Shown piece after piece: positions 17,370 to 28,007 of a stretch of DNA of 64,000 nucleotides. Source of the DNA: Levilactobacillus tongjiangensis. GTDB lineage: Bacteria > Bacillota > Bacilli > Lactobacillales > Lactobacillaceae. The notes under the pieces are model-generated. The model ran no database searches and was not told where the DNA came from. It was given only the letters and a program-made list of their open reading frames with translations. The DNA is taken from assembly GCF_003946345.1 (NCBI RefSeq), contig NZ_RHNY01000002.1, forward strand, positions 62,001 through 126,000, given 5' to 3'. The translations under genes and the position numbers were made by a program. Each line of letters opens with the position of its first letter. Within the stretch, counting starts at the first letter, position 1.

Positions 17370-18686
17370 TTACACGTCGGTTCCCTTAAAGTATTGCCGT
17401 ACTTCTGAAATAAAGTAGAGCGAGCCAGTCAATAAGAGTAGATCTTCCGCCGACATCGTATTCAAGGCTTGTTTCAACCCCGCCGCCCAGTCTGACGCAA
17501 CCGTCATCCGGTCGTGGTTGGCAACTGCATCCTCCAACTCGAGTGGCGTGGCTGCCTGCCGTTTGCCGGGTCCTTGGAACTGCGTCAAAATCAAGTGAAC
17601 GTTCGGCACAGCTAGTAACGTTTGGACCATTTGTTGATACTGTTTGTCAGCTAACACGGCTAGCACAATATACACGTCATTGGTCGCAAAATGTTGCCGC
17701 AAGAGCCGGGCCATTTCGACCATCGCCGGCTCGTTATGTGCCCCATCGATGGCAATTAAGGGTTGCTCGTTCAAGCGCTCGAAGCGACCCGGCCAAGCCG
17801 TGTGTTGCAGTCCCTGTCGCACCGTGGCAGCACTCACTGGCAATTGCCGCAACGCATGGTAAGTCAAATAAGCGGTTAGCGCCGCCGCAGCGTTATCGAT
17901 CTGGTACTGACCCAAGAGGTCGACCTGTAAGTGTTGCCAGCGGGTCGTGCCAAATTCATAGGCGAAACGCTCGCCCCACGTCGATTCTGGTTGATTCTGG
18001 ACCGTAAAGTCCCGTCCCAAAGCCGTTACTTGAGTGTTCTGGCGTTGGGCCGTTTCATCCATTACTGCCAGAGCATCGGGCGTTAAGCGCCCACAAACCA
18101 CAGGGACTTTTTCCTTGATGATTCCCGCTTTTTGGGCCGCAATCTCGGGGATGGTGTCCCCCAATATTTTCATATGGTCTAACCCAATCGTGGTGATGAC
18201 CGAGATGGCTGGTGTCATAATGTTCGTGGAGTCGTAGAGCCCACCCAAGCCAACTTCAACCACAACTAAATCGACTGGATGCTGTGCAAAATAGCAAAAC
18301 ATCAGTGCTGTATCAATCTCAAATTCTGTGGGTCCCTGGTCCCCCAACTCCGCGTCCAGCTTAGCAACCACTGGTTCAATCTGATTGACCGTGGCCAACA
18401 GATCCGCGTCACTGATAGGAACGCCGTTCGTGCTGATTCGTTCGTTGAACCGGGTAATGAATGGCGACGTAAACGTGCCCACCGTTTGCCCGTCAGCCAT
18501 GAACAGATCTCGTAAAAAGGCCACTGTGGACCCCTTGCCGTTTGTCCCAGCAACGTGAATCATTTCTAACTTATCTTGTGGGTCACCAAGCAACCGCATA
18601 AACTCACGCATCCGTGTCAACGTGGGCTTCTTCTTAAACCGATCACGACCATGAATAAACTGTAAAGCTTCGGCGTACGTCTTCAC
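17370..18686 (-). CDS. folC: Bifunctional folylpolyglutamate/dihydrofolate synthase
   Basis: 438 aa from the GTG at 18686. CGGGAGG lies just upstream, inside the longer frame that begins at 18713, and homologues start with KTYxEALxFIHG. Mur-ligase family: P-loop HVAGTNGKGSTVAFL, then TTIGLDHMKILGDTIPEIAAQKAGIIK, and the C-terminal domain with IDGAHN. It adds glutamates to folates and may also form dihydrofolate. It stands between valS and radC. Between it and valS (18714-18936) there is an imperfect inverted repeat near 18750-18792 and nothing else I can support. Confidence 0.94.
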   Translation of the reverse strand: MKTYAEALQFIHGRDRFKKKPTLTRMREFMRLLGDPQDKLEMIHVAGTNGKGSTVAFLRDLFMADGQTVGTFTSPFITRFNERISTNGVPISDADLLATVNQIEPVVAKLDAELGDQGPTEFEIDTALMFCYFAQHPVDLVVVEVGLGGLYDSTNIMTPAISVITTIGLDHMKILGDTIPEIAAQKAGIIKEKVPVVCGRLTPDALAVMDETAQRQNTQVTALGRDFTVQNQPESTWGERFAYEFGTTRWQHLQVDLLGQYQIDNAAAALTAYLTYHALRQLPVSAATVRQGLQHTAWPGRFERLNEQPLIAIDGAHNEPAMVEMARLLRQHFATNDVYIVLAVLADKQYQQMVQTLLAVPNVHLILTQFQGPGKRQAATPLELEDAVANHDRMTVASDWAAGLKQALNTMSAEDLLLLTGSLYFISEVRQYFKGTDV

Positions 18687-18936
18687 CAAATTTAAAACCT
18701 CCCGATTTGTCACTGCCTTCCAGTTTAGCAGATTTCATTTGAAAAAGAACGCCAGTTTACCAGCCAATTTATGGTCAAACTTGGCGGCTAGCTATTTTCT
18801 GCAAACACTTCCCTTACCAACCTGACCCCAGTGATGATGAGATAGTTAAGTCACCTCACTAATCATTGATTGATTACGAAAATTAGCTGAACCCGGTGAC
18901 AAATTCGTTAGTTTAAGTAGACGGCCCTCACAACAC

Positions 18937-18976
18937 AAAAAGACGATGTGGTTCCCGTCAGAGGAACCACATCGTC
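18937..18976 (-). terminator. Terminator after valS
   Basis: A perfect 14-bp stem (18942-18955 with 18963-18976), 7-base loop, and TTTTT on the minus strand, just after the valS stop. Confidence 0.9.
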
Positions 18977-19015
18977 ATCAAGCCTACTCATCGACAAAAC
19001 CCGATTCAAGGCGGT

Positions 19016-21682
19016 TTAAAGCTGTGCTTTAATGTCAGCTAAACGTTGTTGCGTTGCGGCTAACTTCTTTTCGTTATCAGCTTGCTTTTCACGTTCAGCG
19101 TTCACCACGTCTTCTGGCGCGTTGGCCACAAAGCGTTCGTTACCTAACTTCTTAGTCGCCCGATCCACTTCAGCCGTGAACTTGGCAACTTCTTTATCCA
19201 GCCGAGCAGCTTCATCGTTTAAATCAACCAATTCAGCTAACGGTACGGAAACTTCAGCGTCGGTGATCACGGAGGTCATCGACAGTTTTGGTGCAACCAG
19301 ATCAGCACCAATCGCAAAGTCCTTAGGGTGAACGAACCGGTCAATATAATCACGGTTATTCTCAAAGACACTTTGCAGTTGGGCATTTTGCGTCTTGATC
19401 TGCAGGTCAATTGGTGTAGACATTGGCGCGTTGGCTTCTGCCCGAATGTTACGCACAGCCTTGATCAGGTCGATCAAGCTGGTCATGTCAGCTTCTGCCG
19501 TTGGATTGTCAAATTCTGGATGGTCGACTGGGTAAGCCGCCGTTACCAGAGAATGGCCTTTGTGTGGCATTGCTTGCCAAATGGCTTCAGTCACGAATGG
19601 CATGATTGGTTGTAACAGACGCAGAGTCTGATCCAGCACGTAAGCCAACAGGTCCTGCTTAGGCCCCTTTGCGGCTTCGTCATCACCGGTCAGAACTTCC
19701 TTACTCATTTCGATATACCAGTCACAGAAGTCGTTCCAGATGAAGTTGTAGAGGGCCCGGCCAGCTTCACCGAATTCGAACTTGTCGAACATTCCGGTGA
19801 CGTGCTTAACGGTGTCGTTCAACCGACTCAAAATCCATTTGTCAGTTAAGTCCCATTGACTAGCATCAGGGACCACCGGCTTCGTATTGTCACCTAAGTT
19901 CATGATGACGTAACGGCTGGCGTTCCAAATCTTGTTGATGAAGTTCCAGGAAGCATCCATCTTCTTGTAACTGAACCGAACATCTTGGCCCGCGGTCGAC
20001 CCAGTAGACAGGAACCACCGTAAGGCATCGGCCCCGTACTTGTCGATAACGTCCATTGGGTCGATTCCGTTACCCAGGGACTTGCTCATCTTGCGACCCT
20101 CTTCATCCCGAATCAAGCCGTGTAACAAGACGTGTTTGAACGGTTTTTTACCCGTAAATTCAAGACTTTGGAAGATCATCCGGGAAACCCAGAAGAAGAT
20201 GATATCGTAACCAGTAACCAACGTGTCCGTTGGGAAGTAGCGCTTAAAGTCTGCACTATTTTCATCTGGCCAACCCATCGTGGAAAATGGCCACAAGGCA
20301 CTAGAGAACCAGGTATCCAAAACATCGGGATCTTGTTCCCAATTTTCGGGATCCTTAGGTGCCTGTTCGTCAACGTAGACTTCACCCGTCTTCTTGTTGT
20401 ACCAAGCTGGAATCCGGTGACCCCACCAGAGTTGCCGTGAGATAACCCAATCATGGACGTTTTCCATCCACTGCGTAAAGGTATGTTCGAACCGTTCTGG
20501 GACGAAGTCGACGGCATTGTCGCCTTCTTGGTTCTTGATGGCGGCTTCAGCCAATGGCTTCATCTTCACGAACCATTGGGTGGAGAGCCGAGCTTCGACC
20601 TGAACACCCGTCCGTTCTGAGTGCCCAACGGAATGGACGATTGGGTCAACTTTGATTAAGACACCCTCTGCGTCCAAATCAGCAACCATGGCCTTCCGCG
20701 CTTCAAACCGGTCCATGCCTTCATACTTGCCGGCACGGGCGTTCATCGTTGCGTCTTCGTTCATGGTGTTGATTCGTTCCAAGTTGTGCCGATTTCCAAC
20801 TAAGAAGTCATTAGGGTCATGGGCTGGCGTAATTTTAACCATCCCAGTTCCGAAGTCAATATCAACGTATTGGTCAGCAATGATTGGAATATTCCGATGA
20901 GCCAGTGGTAAGACAACTTCCTTGCCCACCAGTTCTTTGTACCGGTCATCATCGGGGTTCACGGCAACCGCCGTATCACCCATCATCGTTTCGGGACGCG
21001 TCGTCGCAATTTCGATGTAGTGTTTACCGTTAAAGGTGAAGTCAGGATCAGCAAATGGGTACTTCACGTGATAGAACGCACCCTTGTCATCCTTGTGAAT
21101 AACTTCAATGTCAGATAACGCAGTTCGTGCTTGGGGATCCCAGTTAATGATGTATTCCCCACGGTAGATCAAGCCTTTCTTGTAGAGGCTCACAAAGACC
21201 TTCTTAACAGCATCTGAAAGACCATCGTCTAACGTAAACCGTTCACGAGAGTAGTCCATGGAAAGACCCATCTTGGCCCATTGCTTGTGAATGGTAGCGG
21301 CGTATTCGTCCTTCCACTCCCAAACCTTATCCACAAATTTCTCCCGACCTAAGTCGTACCGCGTAATACCTTGTTCGCGCAACCGGGCTTCCACCTTGGC
21401 TTGCGTGGCGATACCAGCATGGTCCATCCCTGGAATCCAGAGCGTGTCAAAGCCCTGCATCCGCTTCTGCCGGATGATCATATCTTGTAAAGTTGTGTCC
21501 CAAGCGTGCCCCAAATGGAGTTTCCCAGTCACGTTAGGTGGTGGGAGAACGATTGAGTAAGGTTTTGCCTTCTTGTCGCCGCTAGGCTTGAAGACGTCTT
21601 CGTCTAACCAAGACTGGTAACGGCCGGCTTCAACGGCTGTTGGGTCGTACTTGGTTGGCATGTCGATTTGCTTGTCTGCCAA
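19016..21682 (-). CDS. valS: Valyl-tRNA synthetase
   Basis: 888 aa from a TTG at 21682 preceded by AAAGGA at 10 bases; a TTG three codons upstream sits too close to that site, and an ATG lies 7 codons downstream. Class I synthetase: HIGH-type [21 protein letters not shown] motif [10 protein letters not shown], the editing domain ([21 protein letters not shown]) and a C-terminal coiled-coil arm typical of ValRS ([24 protein letters not shown]). It charges tRNA-Val and clears threonine mischarging. A T-box leader with a valine specifier controls it. Confidence 0.98.
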   Translation of the reverse strand: MADKQIDMPTKYDPTAVEAGRYQSWLDEDVFKPSGDKKAKPYSIVLPPPNVTGKLHLGHAWDTTLQDMIIRQKRMQGFDTLWIPGMDHAGIATQAKVEARLREQGITRYDLGREKFVDKVWEWKDEYAATIHKQWAKMGLSMDYSRERFTLDDGLSDAVKKVFVSLYKKGLIYRGEYIINWDPQARTALSDIEVIHKDDKGAFYHVKYPFADPDFTFNGKHYIEIATTRPETMMGDTAVAVNPDDDRYKELVGKEVVLPLAHRNIPIIADQYVDIDFGTGMVKITPAHDPNDFLVGNRHNLERINTMNEDATMNARAGKYEGMDRFEARKAMVADLDAEGVLIKVDPIVHSVGHSERTGVQVEARLSTQWFVKMKPLAEAAIKNQEGDNAVDFVPERFEHTFTQWMENVHDWVISRQLWWGHRIPAWYNKKTGEVYVDEQAPKDPENWEQDPDVLDTWFSSALWPFSTMGWPDENSADFKRYFPTDTLVTGYDIIFFWVSRMIFQSLEFTGKKPFKHVLLHGLIRDEEGRKMSKSLGNGIDPMDVIDKYGADALRWFLSTGSTAGQDVRFSYKKMDASWNFINKIWNASRYVIMNLGDNTKPVVPDASQWDLTDKWILSRLNDTVKHVTGMFDKFEFGEAGRALYNFIWNDFCDWYIEMSKEVLTGDDEAAKGPKQDLLAYVLDQTLRLLQPIMPFVTEAIWQAMPHKGHSLVTAAYPVDHPEFDNPTAEADMTSLIDLIKAVRNIRAEANAPMSTPIDLQIKTQNAQLQSVFENNRDYIDRFVHPKDFAIGADLVAPKLSMTSVITDAEVSVPLAELVDLNDEAARLDKEVAKFTAEVDRATKKLGNERFVANAPEDVVNAEREKQADNEKKLAATQQRLADIKAQL

Positions 21683-21724
21683 TGAAATCAATTCCTTTCT
21701 GATTTGACGTTAGTGGATGGACAC

Positions 21725-21957
21725 AAAAAAATCTCCGTCCTAAAAATTAGGACGAAGATTCTTCGCGGTACCACCTAAATTGGGCGTTCATGCCCCACTT
21801 AACATCGTTGTTAACGGAGAGTGCTCCGGAACGGACCTACTTCATTTCAGTCCGTCAGCTCGCAAGCTACGTTCACGTGAACCAAGCCGACCGGTTTTCA
21901 GCATCCCCGGCTCTCTAGACAACTTCGTTCTCGCTACTGACTTGTTCTTAGCTATTC
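21725..21957 (-). promoter_or_regulatory. T-box riboswitch leader of valS
   Basis: Minus strand features in order: Stem I with AGTA and AGAGAGC, a GTA valine specifier (21868-21870) following GAAC, the T-box AGGTGGTACCGCG (21765-21777) and a terminator CGTCCTAA-loop-TTAGGACG plus seven T (about 21725-21754). TGGT pairs with an A discriminator base, as in tRNA-Val. Uncharged tRNA-Val would prevent termination and raise valS expression. Confidence 0.92.
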
Positions 21958-21963
21958 TTAGAT

Positions 21964-21992
21964 AGTCTACTCAACTTTTCCCTAAACGTCAA
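21964..21992 (-). promoter_or_regulatory. valS promoter
   Basis: Minus strand TTGACG (21987-21992), 17 bases, TAGACT (21964-21969). The -35 overlaps the last codons of tpx. Confidence 0.7.
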
Positions 21993-22491
21993 CTCGGGGA
22001 ACTAATTTTTCGAGGGCCTCGATAGCTTCCAGGTAGTCTGGTTCGTCACTTTGTTCAGTGACCACTTGCCGGTAAACGATCTTACCCGTGTCATCAATGA
22101 TCCAGATGGACCGTGCTAAGTTTCCCAGGTTAGGAACGTACAGGCCCATTTCGTAACCGAATGATAACTCTTCGTCGGATAACAGGTCGACGTTTTCCAC
22201 ACCCTGAGCAGCACACCAGCCGGTTTGTTCTGCGATTGAATTGTTAGAAATCGTACAGAACCGTGCTGCTGGATAATGGTCCGCCTGCTGGGTAAACTTC
22301 CGCGTTTGTAGCGTGCAAACTGGCGTGTCGAGGTCGGGAACAACGCTGATCAAAGTAACTTTACCAATCAAGTTGGCCGTTTTTACTTTCGTGTTTTCCT
22401 GATCAAATACTTTAAATTTAGGTAACTGATTCCCCACTTCTGGTAACGTGCCAGAGAGAGAAAATGTATCGCCGAGTCGTGTAACTTCCAC
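21982..22491 (-). CDS. tpx: Thiol peroxidase Tpx
   Basis: 169 aa from the GTG at 22491, with AAGGGG nine bases upstream; homologues begin MEVTR, so the longer frame to 22545 is not used. The peroxidatic cysteine is in PDLDTPVCTLQTRKF and a second cysteine lies in GWCAAQG. Peroxiredoxin family, reduces hydroperoxides through thioredoxin in the cytosol. Single gene between valS and thiI with its own promoter; the valS promoter starts in its 3' end. Confidence 0.96.
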   Translation of the reverse strand: MEVTRLGDTFSLSGTLPEVGNQLPKFKVFDQENTKVKTANLIGKVTLISVVPDLDTPVCTLQTRKFTQQADHYPAARFCTISNNSIAEQTGWCAAQGVENVDLLSDEELSFGYEMGLYVPNLGNLARSIWIIDDTGKIVYRQVVTEQSDEPDYLEAIEALEKLVPRVDV

Positions 22492-22544
22492 GCAGATCAA
22501 CCCCTTCAAGTTGTTTATCGGCCCTATGCCGATTGATTGGTTCA

Positions 22545-22574
22545 ATTATCACGCAACATAGGGGGTCCTGACAA
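22545..22574 (-). promoter_or_regulatory. tpx promoter
   Basis: Minus strand TTGTCA (22569-22574), 18 bases, GATAAT (22545-22550), about 55 bases upstream of the tpx start. Confidence 0.55.
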
Positions 22575-22630
22575 GCGTTTTGATATAAAATCACGAAAAA
22601 CTCAAGTTAAAGACAAATTGGTTGTGCTCC

Positions 22631-22795
22631 GGTGGCCAGGGATTCCGCCTGCCGCGGGGACGCTTCAGCCAAAGAGCGGGCTTCTCGCTCGCTTTGAAGC
22701 CGCGAAAATTCACGCGTCTTCAAAGTCGCCCGTGCTGTACGCTGGAAAATCACCAGCCAACACCACCTTCACGACGGGCTACATCCCTGGCCTCC
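22631..22795 (+). repeat. Structured intergenic element, copy A
   Basis: About 165 nt. GGCCAGGGAT (22634-22643) pairs perfectly with ATCCCTGGCC (22783-22792), flanked by GG/CC after a one-base mismatch. Inside are the word GATTCCGCCTGC, then three hairpins: GAGCG/CGCTC (22674-22690), CTTTGAAG-CGCG/CGCG-CTTCAAAG (22692-22725) and GCTGG-AAAATCA-CCAGC (22741-22757). Copies B and C have the same layout with other stem sequences. No protein frame here is convincing. It lies between tpx and thiI, which read on the other strand. Unknown function; could be an RNA or a mobile-type structured repeat. Confidence 0.75.
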
Positions 22796-23008
22796 TCCGA
22801 CTCTGATTGCGTTTTTATCATGACAACCACTGATGCTCCAATATGCCACTCTGTACAAGCCAACCAGTAATAGATTTTGTGTAGATCATAAAGTTAACTA
22901 CATAAGCTGGCGGCCACTAAGGTGAAAACACACTAGGTTGCCTAATTTAGCTGCTACCATGGTTGGTACAACAAACCTAACTGGTGTTTAAAGTCCCAGT
23001 TTTCAGAC

Positions 23009-23040
23009 AAAAAAGCGGCTGAGATTTACTCTCAACCGCC
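23009..23040 (-). terminator. Terminator after thiI
   Basis: Minus strand GCGGTTGAGA / TCTCAGCCGC stem with a 5-base loop, followed by six T. Confidence 0.85.
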
Positions 23041-23058
23041 TGGCGTCACACGTTCATA

Positions 23059-24276
23059 TTAAAGTAATTCTGCAAAGACGTCTTCGTCTTGATTCAGGTA
23101 GTTATCCCCTGGTCGAATCTCCGTAACGGTGATGCCATCGAGTGCTTCCTTCATCAAGCCTTCTACGTCAATAAAACTTTCAAACCGCCGTGACTTTTCC
23201 AAGTCAGGGTGAGTCTTAGGTGCCGGCGGCGTGAAGATGGTACAGCAATCTTCATATGGCAGGATAGAAAGATCGTAGGTGTCGATGTCTTTGGCAACCT
23301 TGATAATTTCCGTCTTATCCATTGACAGCAGTGGCCGCAAAATTGGCATCGAGGTCACATCGTTAATGGCCGCCATACTTTCCAAGGTTTGGGAGGCAAC
23401 TTGTCCCAGAGATTCTCCGTTGAAAATCCCCTTAGCATGCCGCTTCTCAGCAATTGCTGCTGTCAACCGGAGCATTAAACGCCGCTGAACCGTCATCAGG
23501 TAGCCTTCAGGAACTTGTTCCTTGATAGTTTCTTGAATCTTGGTGAACGGTACCTGGATGAATTGAATGCCACCAGAGTACCCAGCTAACCGTGCCGTCA
23601 GCTCCTTGGCCTTAGCCAAGGCTTGCTCCGACGTGTAAGGTGGACTGAAGAAGTGAACCATGTCGATTTTGACCCCACGACGCAATGCGTAGTAGGAAGC
23701 CACTGGAGAGTCGATTCCACCAGACAACATCATCACAGCCTTGCCACCGGTCCCAACGGGCAGTCCGCCGGCTCCATGGATCGTTTGGCCGGAAAGAAAG
23801 ACCCCGTTTACTCGGACTTCAACTCGGAGTTCCAAGTCAGGGTGCTTCATCTTGACCACTAAGTCAGGAAAGGCATCCAGAAGCGTATCACCCAAAAGTT
23901 CATTCAGCTGGTACGTATCGTAAGGGAATTCCTTGTCCTGTCGCCGTGTATTGATCTTAAAAGTCATTCCCGGCTGATAGTTTTCTTTCAGCATGGCAAT
24001 GGCTGCAGCCTTGACGGCCGTAATATCCTTCTCGACCTTCACAGAAGGGGAAAAGTTTTCAATCCCAAAGACCCCTTTTAACCGGGCCATAACGGCTGTC
24101 GAATCCGCACCGTTCAGGGTAACGTGTAACCGGTCATGTTGTGCACTGATATCTAAGTCGTCAAACTTACTCAGAGCTTTGCGAACGTTGTGGCCAAGTT
24201 GCTTGATGAAGTCTTTCTTGTTCTTTCCCTTCGTCGACAACTCGCCGTAACGAACCATAATCTCGCTGTATTCCAT
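23059..24276 (-). CDS. thiI: tRNA 4-thiouridine synthase / thiamine sulfurtransferase ThiI
   Basis: 405 aa. An N-terminal ferredoxin-like region and THUMP RNA-binding domain are followed by the PP-loop pyrophosphatase with [11 protein letters not shown]. There is no rhodanese domain, as in Bacillus ThiI, which takes sulfur directly from a dedicated cysteine desulfurase. The product makes 4-thiouridine at position 8 of tRNAs. The desulfurase gene is directly upstream (20 bases), matching the known pair. Confidence 0.96.
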   Translation of the reverse strand: MEYSEIMVRYGELSTKGKNKKDFIKQLGHNVRKALSKFDDLDISAQHDRLHVTLNGADSTAVMARLKGVFGIENFSPSVKVEKDITAVKAAAIAMLKENYQPGMTFKINTRRQDKEFPYDTYQLNELLGDTLLDAFPDLVVKMKHPDLELRVEVRVNGVFLSGQTIHGAGGLPVGTGGKAVMMLSGGIDSPVASYYALRRGVKIDMVHFFSPPYTSEQALAKAKELTARLAGYSGGIQFIQVPFTKIQETIKEQVPEGYLMTVQRRLMLRLTAAIAEKRHAKGIFNGESLGQVASQTLESMAAINDVTSMPILRPLLSMDKTEIIKVAKDIDTYDLSILPYEDCCTIFTPPAPKTHPDLEKSRRFESFIDVEGLMKEALDGITVTEIRPGDNYLNQDEDVFAELL

Positions 24277-24296
24277 GGCGCGACCCCTTTCGTTAA

Positions 24297-25442
24297 TTAG
24301 CTTAATTTTTCAAATTGCGTGTAGAGTTCATCAAAGACTTGATTGAACTTTTCAGCTTCGGCCATCGTGTTATGCTCGTCCAAAGAAATCCGGATGGCAC
24401 TCGTAGCGATGCCGTCGTCAATCTTCATAGCTTTCAACGTACTGGATTCCATGTGCTTCTTGGACGAGCAAGCACTCGTTGTAGAAATGTAGATTTCATG
24501 TTGTTCAAAGGCGTGCACGATAGTTTCTCCTCGAACCCCCGCTATGGCAAAACACAGAATGTGCGGTGCAAATAGTGGCGACTCCTTTGAAAAAATTGTC
24601 ACCTTGGGAAACTTTTCGACGTGATGGAGAATGGCTAAACGAATCTCGCGTTGGCGCTTGACCTTTTCATCCTCATCGTCCAGCAATAACCGTAACGCCT
24701 TGGCCATCGCCACGATTGCGGGGAGGTTTTCAGTGCCGGAACGTAAATCCCGTTCCTGACCCCCACCAGTCATGAGTGGCGCAATCTTCCGACCCTGACG
24801 CTTGTACATGAATCCAATCCCGCGTGGCGCGTGGAATTTATGACCAGAGAAGGTCACAAAGTCCACCCGGTCGTTGAAGATATGGTCCATCAGCCCCTTA
24901 CCAATACCTTGAACGGCATCGATATGCCAATGAATCCGAGGAAAGTCGCGCATCACAGCGGCAATTTCATCCAGTGGTTGAATGGCCCCAATTTCATTGT
25001 TCACGGCCATTGTGGATACCAGGATCGTTGATGGGCGAATGGCAGCCCGCAAGTCTTCGGCGGACACGCGGCCATTCTCATCAACTGGCAAATAAGTCAC
25101 ATCAAAGCCCAGCGTTTCCAGCTGTGCCATGGTGTTGTAAACGGCAGGATGTTCAACCTCAGTCGTAATCAAATGGTTACCAAATTCGCGTTTAGCGATG
25201 GCCGTCCCCTTGATGACCCAGTTATCACCCTCGGTGCCACCACTAGTGAATAGAATTTCACTCAGCTTGGCACCGACGAGGTCAGCAATCTGTTGTCGCG
25301 ACTGTTCAAGCAGATTGAAGGCCTGTTCACCAACGTTGTGCAGGCTTGATGGGTTACCCCAGAACCGCTCACTGACCTTGGCGTAAGTATCAACAACTTC
25401 GGGCGCTGCCTTGGTCGTTGCACTGTTATCAAAATAAATCAT
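24297..25442 (-). CDS. Cysteine desulfurase, NifS/NifZ type, partner of ThiI
   Basis: 381 aa aminotransferase class V protein. The PLP lysine is in [12 protein letters not shown] and the catalytic cysteine loop is [17 protein letters not shown]. It lacks the extended C-terminus of SufS and sits in one transcript with thiI, so it most likely supplies persulfide sulfur for 4-thiouridine, as NifZ does in Bacillus. A role in Fe-S assembly is possible but the context does not suggest it. Confidence 0.93.
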   Translation of the reverse strand: MIYFDNSATTKAAPEVVDTYAKVSERFWGNPSSLHNVGEQAFNLLEQSRQQIADLVGAKLSEILFTSGGTEGDNWVIKGTAIAKREFGNHLITTEVEHPAVYNTMAQLETLGFDVTYLPVDENGRVSAEDLRAAIRPSTILVSTMAVNNEIGAIQPLDEIAAVMRDFPRIHWHIDAVQGIGKGLMDHIFNDRVDFVTFSGHKFHAPRGIGFMYKRQGRKIAPLMTGGGQERDLRSGTENLPAIVAMAKALRLLLDDEDEKVKRQREIRLAILHHVEKFPKVTIFSKESPLFAPHILCFAIAGVRGETIVHAFEQHEIYISTTSACSSKKHMESSTLKAMKIDDGIATSAIRISLDEHNTMAEAEKFNQVFDELYTQFEKLS

Positions 25443-25496
25443 ACTGAACCCTCTTATCTTTTTCTATTGGTTCGACTCCGATAGAAATTCTTTTTC

Positions 25497-25525
25497 ATTA
25501 TAAACACAAATGCAACCAACCACAA
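25497..25525 (-). promoter_or_regulatory. Promoter of the cysteine desulfurase-thiI operon
   Basis: Minus strand TTGTGG (25520-25525), 17 bases, perfect TATAAT (25497-25502). Confidence 0.65.
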
Positions 25526-25550
25526 GCTTTTCACGCCGAGCAAATAAATG

Positions 25551-25588
25551 AAAAGGCTTACCCCCGTTTCCGTTTGGGTAAGCCTTTT
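25551..25588 (-). terminator. Terminator after ezrA
   Basis: Minus strand AAAGGCTTACCC / GGGTAAGCCTTT with a 12-base loop, then TTCATTTATT. It abuts the ezrA stop. Confidence 0.8.
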
Positions 25589-25590
25589 GG

Positions 25591-27324
25591 CTATTCTTCT
25601 TCAGTTCGTCGCTTAGGTTTAGCCGTCCCTTTACGGGCATAGTAGGCATCTTCTAAACGCTTGTAAGAACCAGGTTCCACTTCATCAAGCACTGTCGCAA
25701 TTGTTTCCAACGCCTGTGCGTACTGGAAGTCATGTTCAAACAATTGGGCTGCTTTTTCACTCGCTTCAGCCACATTGTCGTGACTAGTCTGATAACGGTT
25801 AGCGTACTGTAACAACTGTTCAGCTAATTGCGAGCTGTCGATTAGATCCTCTGTTTTTTCCCGCAGAGTATCTAAATCAGTTTGAATGATCAATAGTTGC
25901 TTGGTAATCCGTTCCATATTGATCTGCGGTTGATCCATGTCAGTCGCTAATTGGGCCACTTCGTCCCGTACCACGAAGAAGTAGTCTAAGTACTCCTGGG
26001 GAATCCCGGGCAGATTCAAGTTTTCAACCTGACGGCGTAAACTATGTAGATCAAAATCAAATTGTTGCAAAGTGTCTCTGGCCTGCCGCTCTTCATCAGC
26101 CAACCCAGCCACACTCTTTAAAATGTCAGCCTGTTGTTCTTCGATCTGCTGTAGATCTTTTTCCTGTTGCTGCTGGTGTTCCAAAATAACGGAATATGTC
26201 GCCGTTTGACCGGTCAGGTCCTGCACATCCCGTTGATACGTGCCATCAATGTTCCGTAACTGCTCGTTGAGCTCACGGGCTGTTTCCAGTTCTTGGTGAT
26301 CCAACGTATAGTTCTGACTCAATCGGTCCAACTCATTCAACAAGGCGTGGCTCTGATTCTGCGCGTGCCCAATAAACTTGGCCACGTTATCCAGATTTTT
26401 TTCGACCGGTGTCTTGGCATCGATTTCCGTTTGCATCAGATCATAAATTTGATCAATTTGTTTAGCAATGCGATCATTTACGACCTTGGCATCGTCAGGC
26501 CGTAAATCACCCAACGTTTCCAAGTTTTCGGTTACGTGGTTGTTAATGTCCGTCACCATTTGCGGGATATCTTGCTCACCAAAGTGGAAATGCTGACTGG
26601 TCAGTTGGTCGTAACCTGATTTTAATTCTTTCAGCTGATCCGGATAAACAACCGTTAAATCCTTATACAGTGGTGGGATGGCTTTAATTAAACCTTCCAG
26701 CTCATCGGTATCCGTATCTAGTTGACTCAGGACATCAGCTGCTCGCTCGTGGTCCCCTTCTTGCGTCAAACGGGTAAACGTATCAAAATTATCTTCCAAT
26801 TGACTGAGGCGTTCTTCCAAGCCGTCAATGCTGGGGCCAAACGCAAAGTTCTTAGCCAACAACGTCTTCCGCAACCCCTGGTACTTTTGTTCCAAGTCAT
26901 GAACGGCTTGTCGGTGTTGCTTATCCACTTCTTGTAAGCCGGCCAATTTGGCTTGAACCGATTGCACGAGTTCGTCAGTTTGGCTAACCAACAGGGTGAC
27001 CTTGTTCAGATCCTGTCGAAGTTGTACCAAATTGATTCCCCGTGAATCAGCAGTCAACTTGGTAAGTGCTTCATCGATACGCGTAAACCGGTTCTCGGTG
27101 ATGTCAGTGAAGTCATCTTCAAGTTGTTGATACTGTTCCAGGGACTGGCCAGTGAGGCTTAATTGCCCAACCAGTTCCAGCTCATCCGTTAAGGGAATAG
27201 CCACCATGGTTTCTTTTTTTGCGGTTAACGTCGCGACCTGCCGCCGTACCCGTTGCTGGTAGGCTAGCACACCCACGTAGGCAACGATGGCAAGTATGAC
27301 GATTCCGATTAACACACCTATCAT
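25591..27324 (-). CDS. ezrA: Septation ring formation regulator EzrA
   Basis: 577 aa from the ATG at 27324 (AAGGATGGGG upstream); a start 24 bases further up would put that site in the gene. One N-terminal membrane segment (MIGVLIGIVILAIVAYVGVL) is followed by a long helical cytoplasmic domain of spectrin-like repeats, rich in Q, L, E and D. This is the EzrA layout and length. EzrA binds FtsZ and prevents extra rings while helping divisome assembly in low-GC Gram-positives. It is flanked by the thiI pair and the divergent GAF-domain gene, an arrangement common in lactobacilli. Confidence 0.95.
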   Translation of the reverse strand: MIGVLIGIVILAIVAYVGVLAYQQRVRRQVATLTAKKETMVAIPLTDELELVGQLSLTGQSLEQYQQLEDDFTDITENRFTRIDEALTKLTADSRGINLVQLRQDLNKVTLLVSQTDELVQSVQAKLAGLQEVDKQHRQAVHDLEQKYQGLRKTLLAKNFAFGPSIDGLEERLSQLEDNFDTFTRLTQEGDHERAADVLSQLDTDTDELEGLIKAIPPLYKDLTVVYPDQLKELKSGYDQLTSQHFHFGEQDIPQMVTDINNHVTENLETLGDLRPDDAKVVNDRIAKQIDQIYDLMQTEIDAKTPVEKNLDNVAKFIGHAQNQSHALLNELDRLSQNYTLDHQELETARELNEQLRNIDGTYQRDVQDLTGQTATYSVILEHQQQQEKDLQQIEEQQADILKSVAGLADEERQARDTLQQFDFDLHSLRRQVENLNLPGIPQEYLDYFFVVRDEVAQLATDMDQPQINMERITKQLLIIQTDLDTLREKTEDLIDSSQLAEQLLQYANRYQTSHDNVAEASEKAAQLFEHDFQYAQALETIATVLDEVEPGSYKRLEDAYYARKGTAKPKRRTEEE

Positions 27325-27514
27325 ATTGACCCCATCCTTCATCCACATTTCAACGTTTCATTCATGGGTTGCAAAACAGCCCAGTTAATTTTACAATTTA
27401 ATCTAATTTCGATTATAGCATAAGTAACACTTGGGCTTCACTAGGTTTTCGTGATTCTCTGGCTGTTTTTACGATAATCGAATAATTTATGTACTAAACT
27501 TTGGAGGCCTTTCT

Positions 27515-27985
27515 ATGAGTGACCCAATTAACCCCATAATTACGGAACAACTCGATGCATTGCTATATGAAGAGAAGAACTTAGTGGCAAACTTGTCCAA
27601 CGCCTCTGCCCTATTGATGCAAACACTTACTGACGTCAACTGGACTGGTTTTTACCTATATCAACCAGAAACCGACGATCTCATCTTGGGACCCTTCCAG
27701 GGAAACGTTGCCTGTGTTCACATTGAAAATAATCGTGGTGTCTGCGGTACCGCACTAGCGACGCAAACAACACAACGGGTTGCCGACGTTCATCAGTTTA
27801 AGGGCCACATTGCCTGTGACTCCGCCAGCAACGCCGAAGTCGTCGTGCCACTAACCTTAGCTGATGGTACCAAGCTGGGGGTCATGGACATTGACTCCCC
27901 CACCAAGGACCGGTTTAGTGTCGTAGACCAAGCCGTTCTCGAAGAGTTTGCCCAGGTTCTGTTGAAACACGTTGACAAGGACTAG
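27515..27985 (+). CDS. msrC: GAF-domain protein, probable free methionine-(R)-sulfoxide reductase
   Basis: 156 aa, ATG preceded by TTTGGAGG. A single GAF domain with NWTGFYLY and LGPFQGNVACVHIENNRGVCGTA, including cysteines at the places used by fRMsr (YeaZ/YtsP/MsrC type: ACVHI, GVCGTA and HIACDSASNAEVVVPL). These enzymes reduce free methionine-R-sulfoxide with thioredoxin. The gene is divergent from ezrA and just upstream of rpsD; the rpsD promoter begins in its last codons. Confidence 0.9.
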   Translation: MSDPINPIITEQLDALLYEEKNLVANLSNASALLMQTLTDVNWTGFYLYQPETDDLILGPFQGNVACVHIENNRGVCGTALATQTTQRVADVHQFKGHIACDSASNAEVVVPLTLADGTKLGVMDIDSPTKDRFSVVDQAVLEEFAQVLLKHVDKD

Positions 27986-28001
27986 GGTTTCTGGTTATAC
28001 T
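27972..28001 (+). promoter_or_regulatory. rpsD promoter
   Basis: A consensus -35 TTGACA (27972-27977), 18 bases, and -10 TATACT (27996-28001). The -35 is inside the last codons of the upstream GAF gene. It implies a leader of about 175 nt. Confidence 0.8.
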
Positions 28002-28007
28002 GGTCGT

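Noticed and set aside
22537-22806. Plus-strand open frame of 89 codons over copy A (and a second one at 22622-22870)
   Set aside because: No ribosome binding site at a sensible distance, and the frame is not kept in copies B and C, which diverge by indels while preserving stems.
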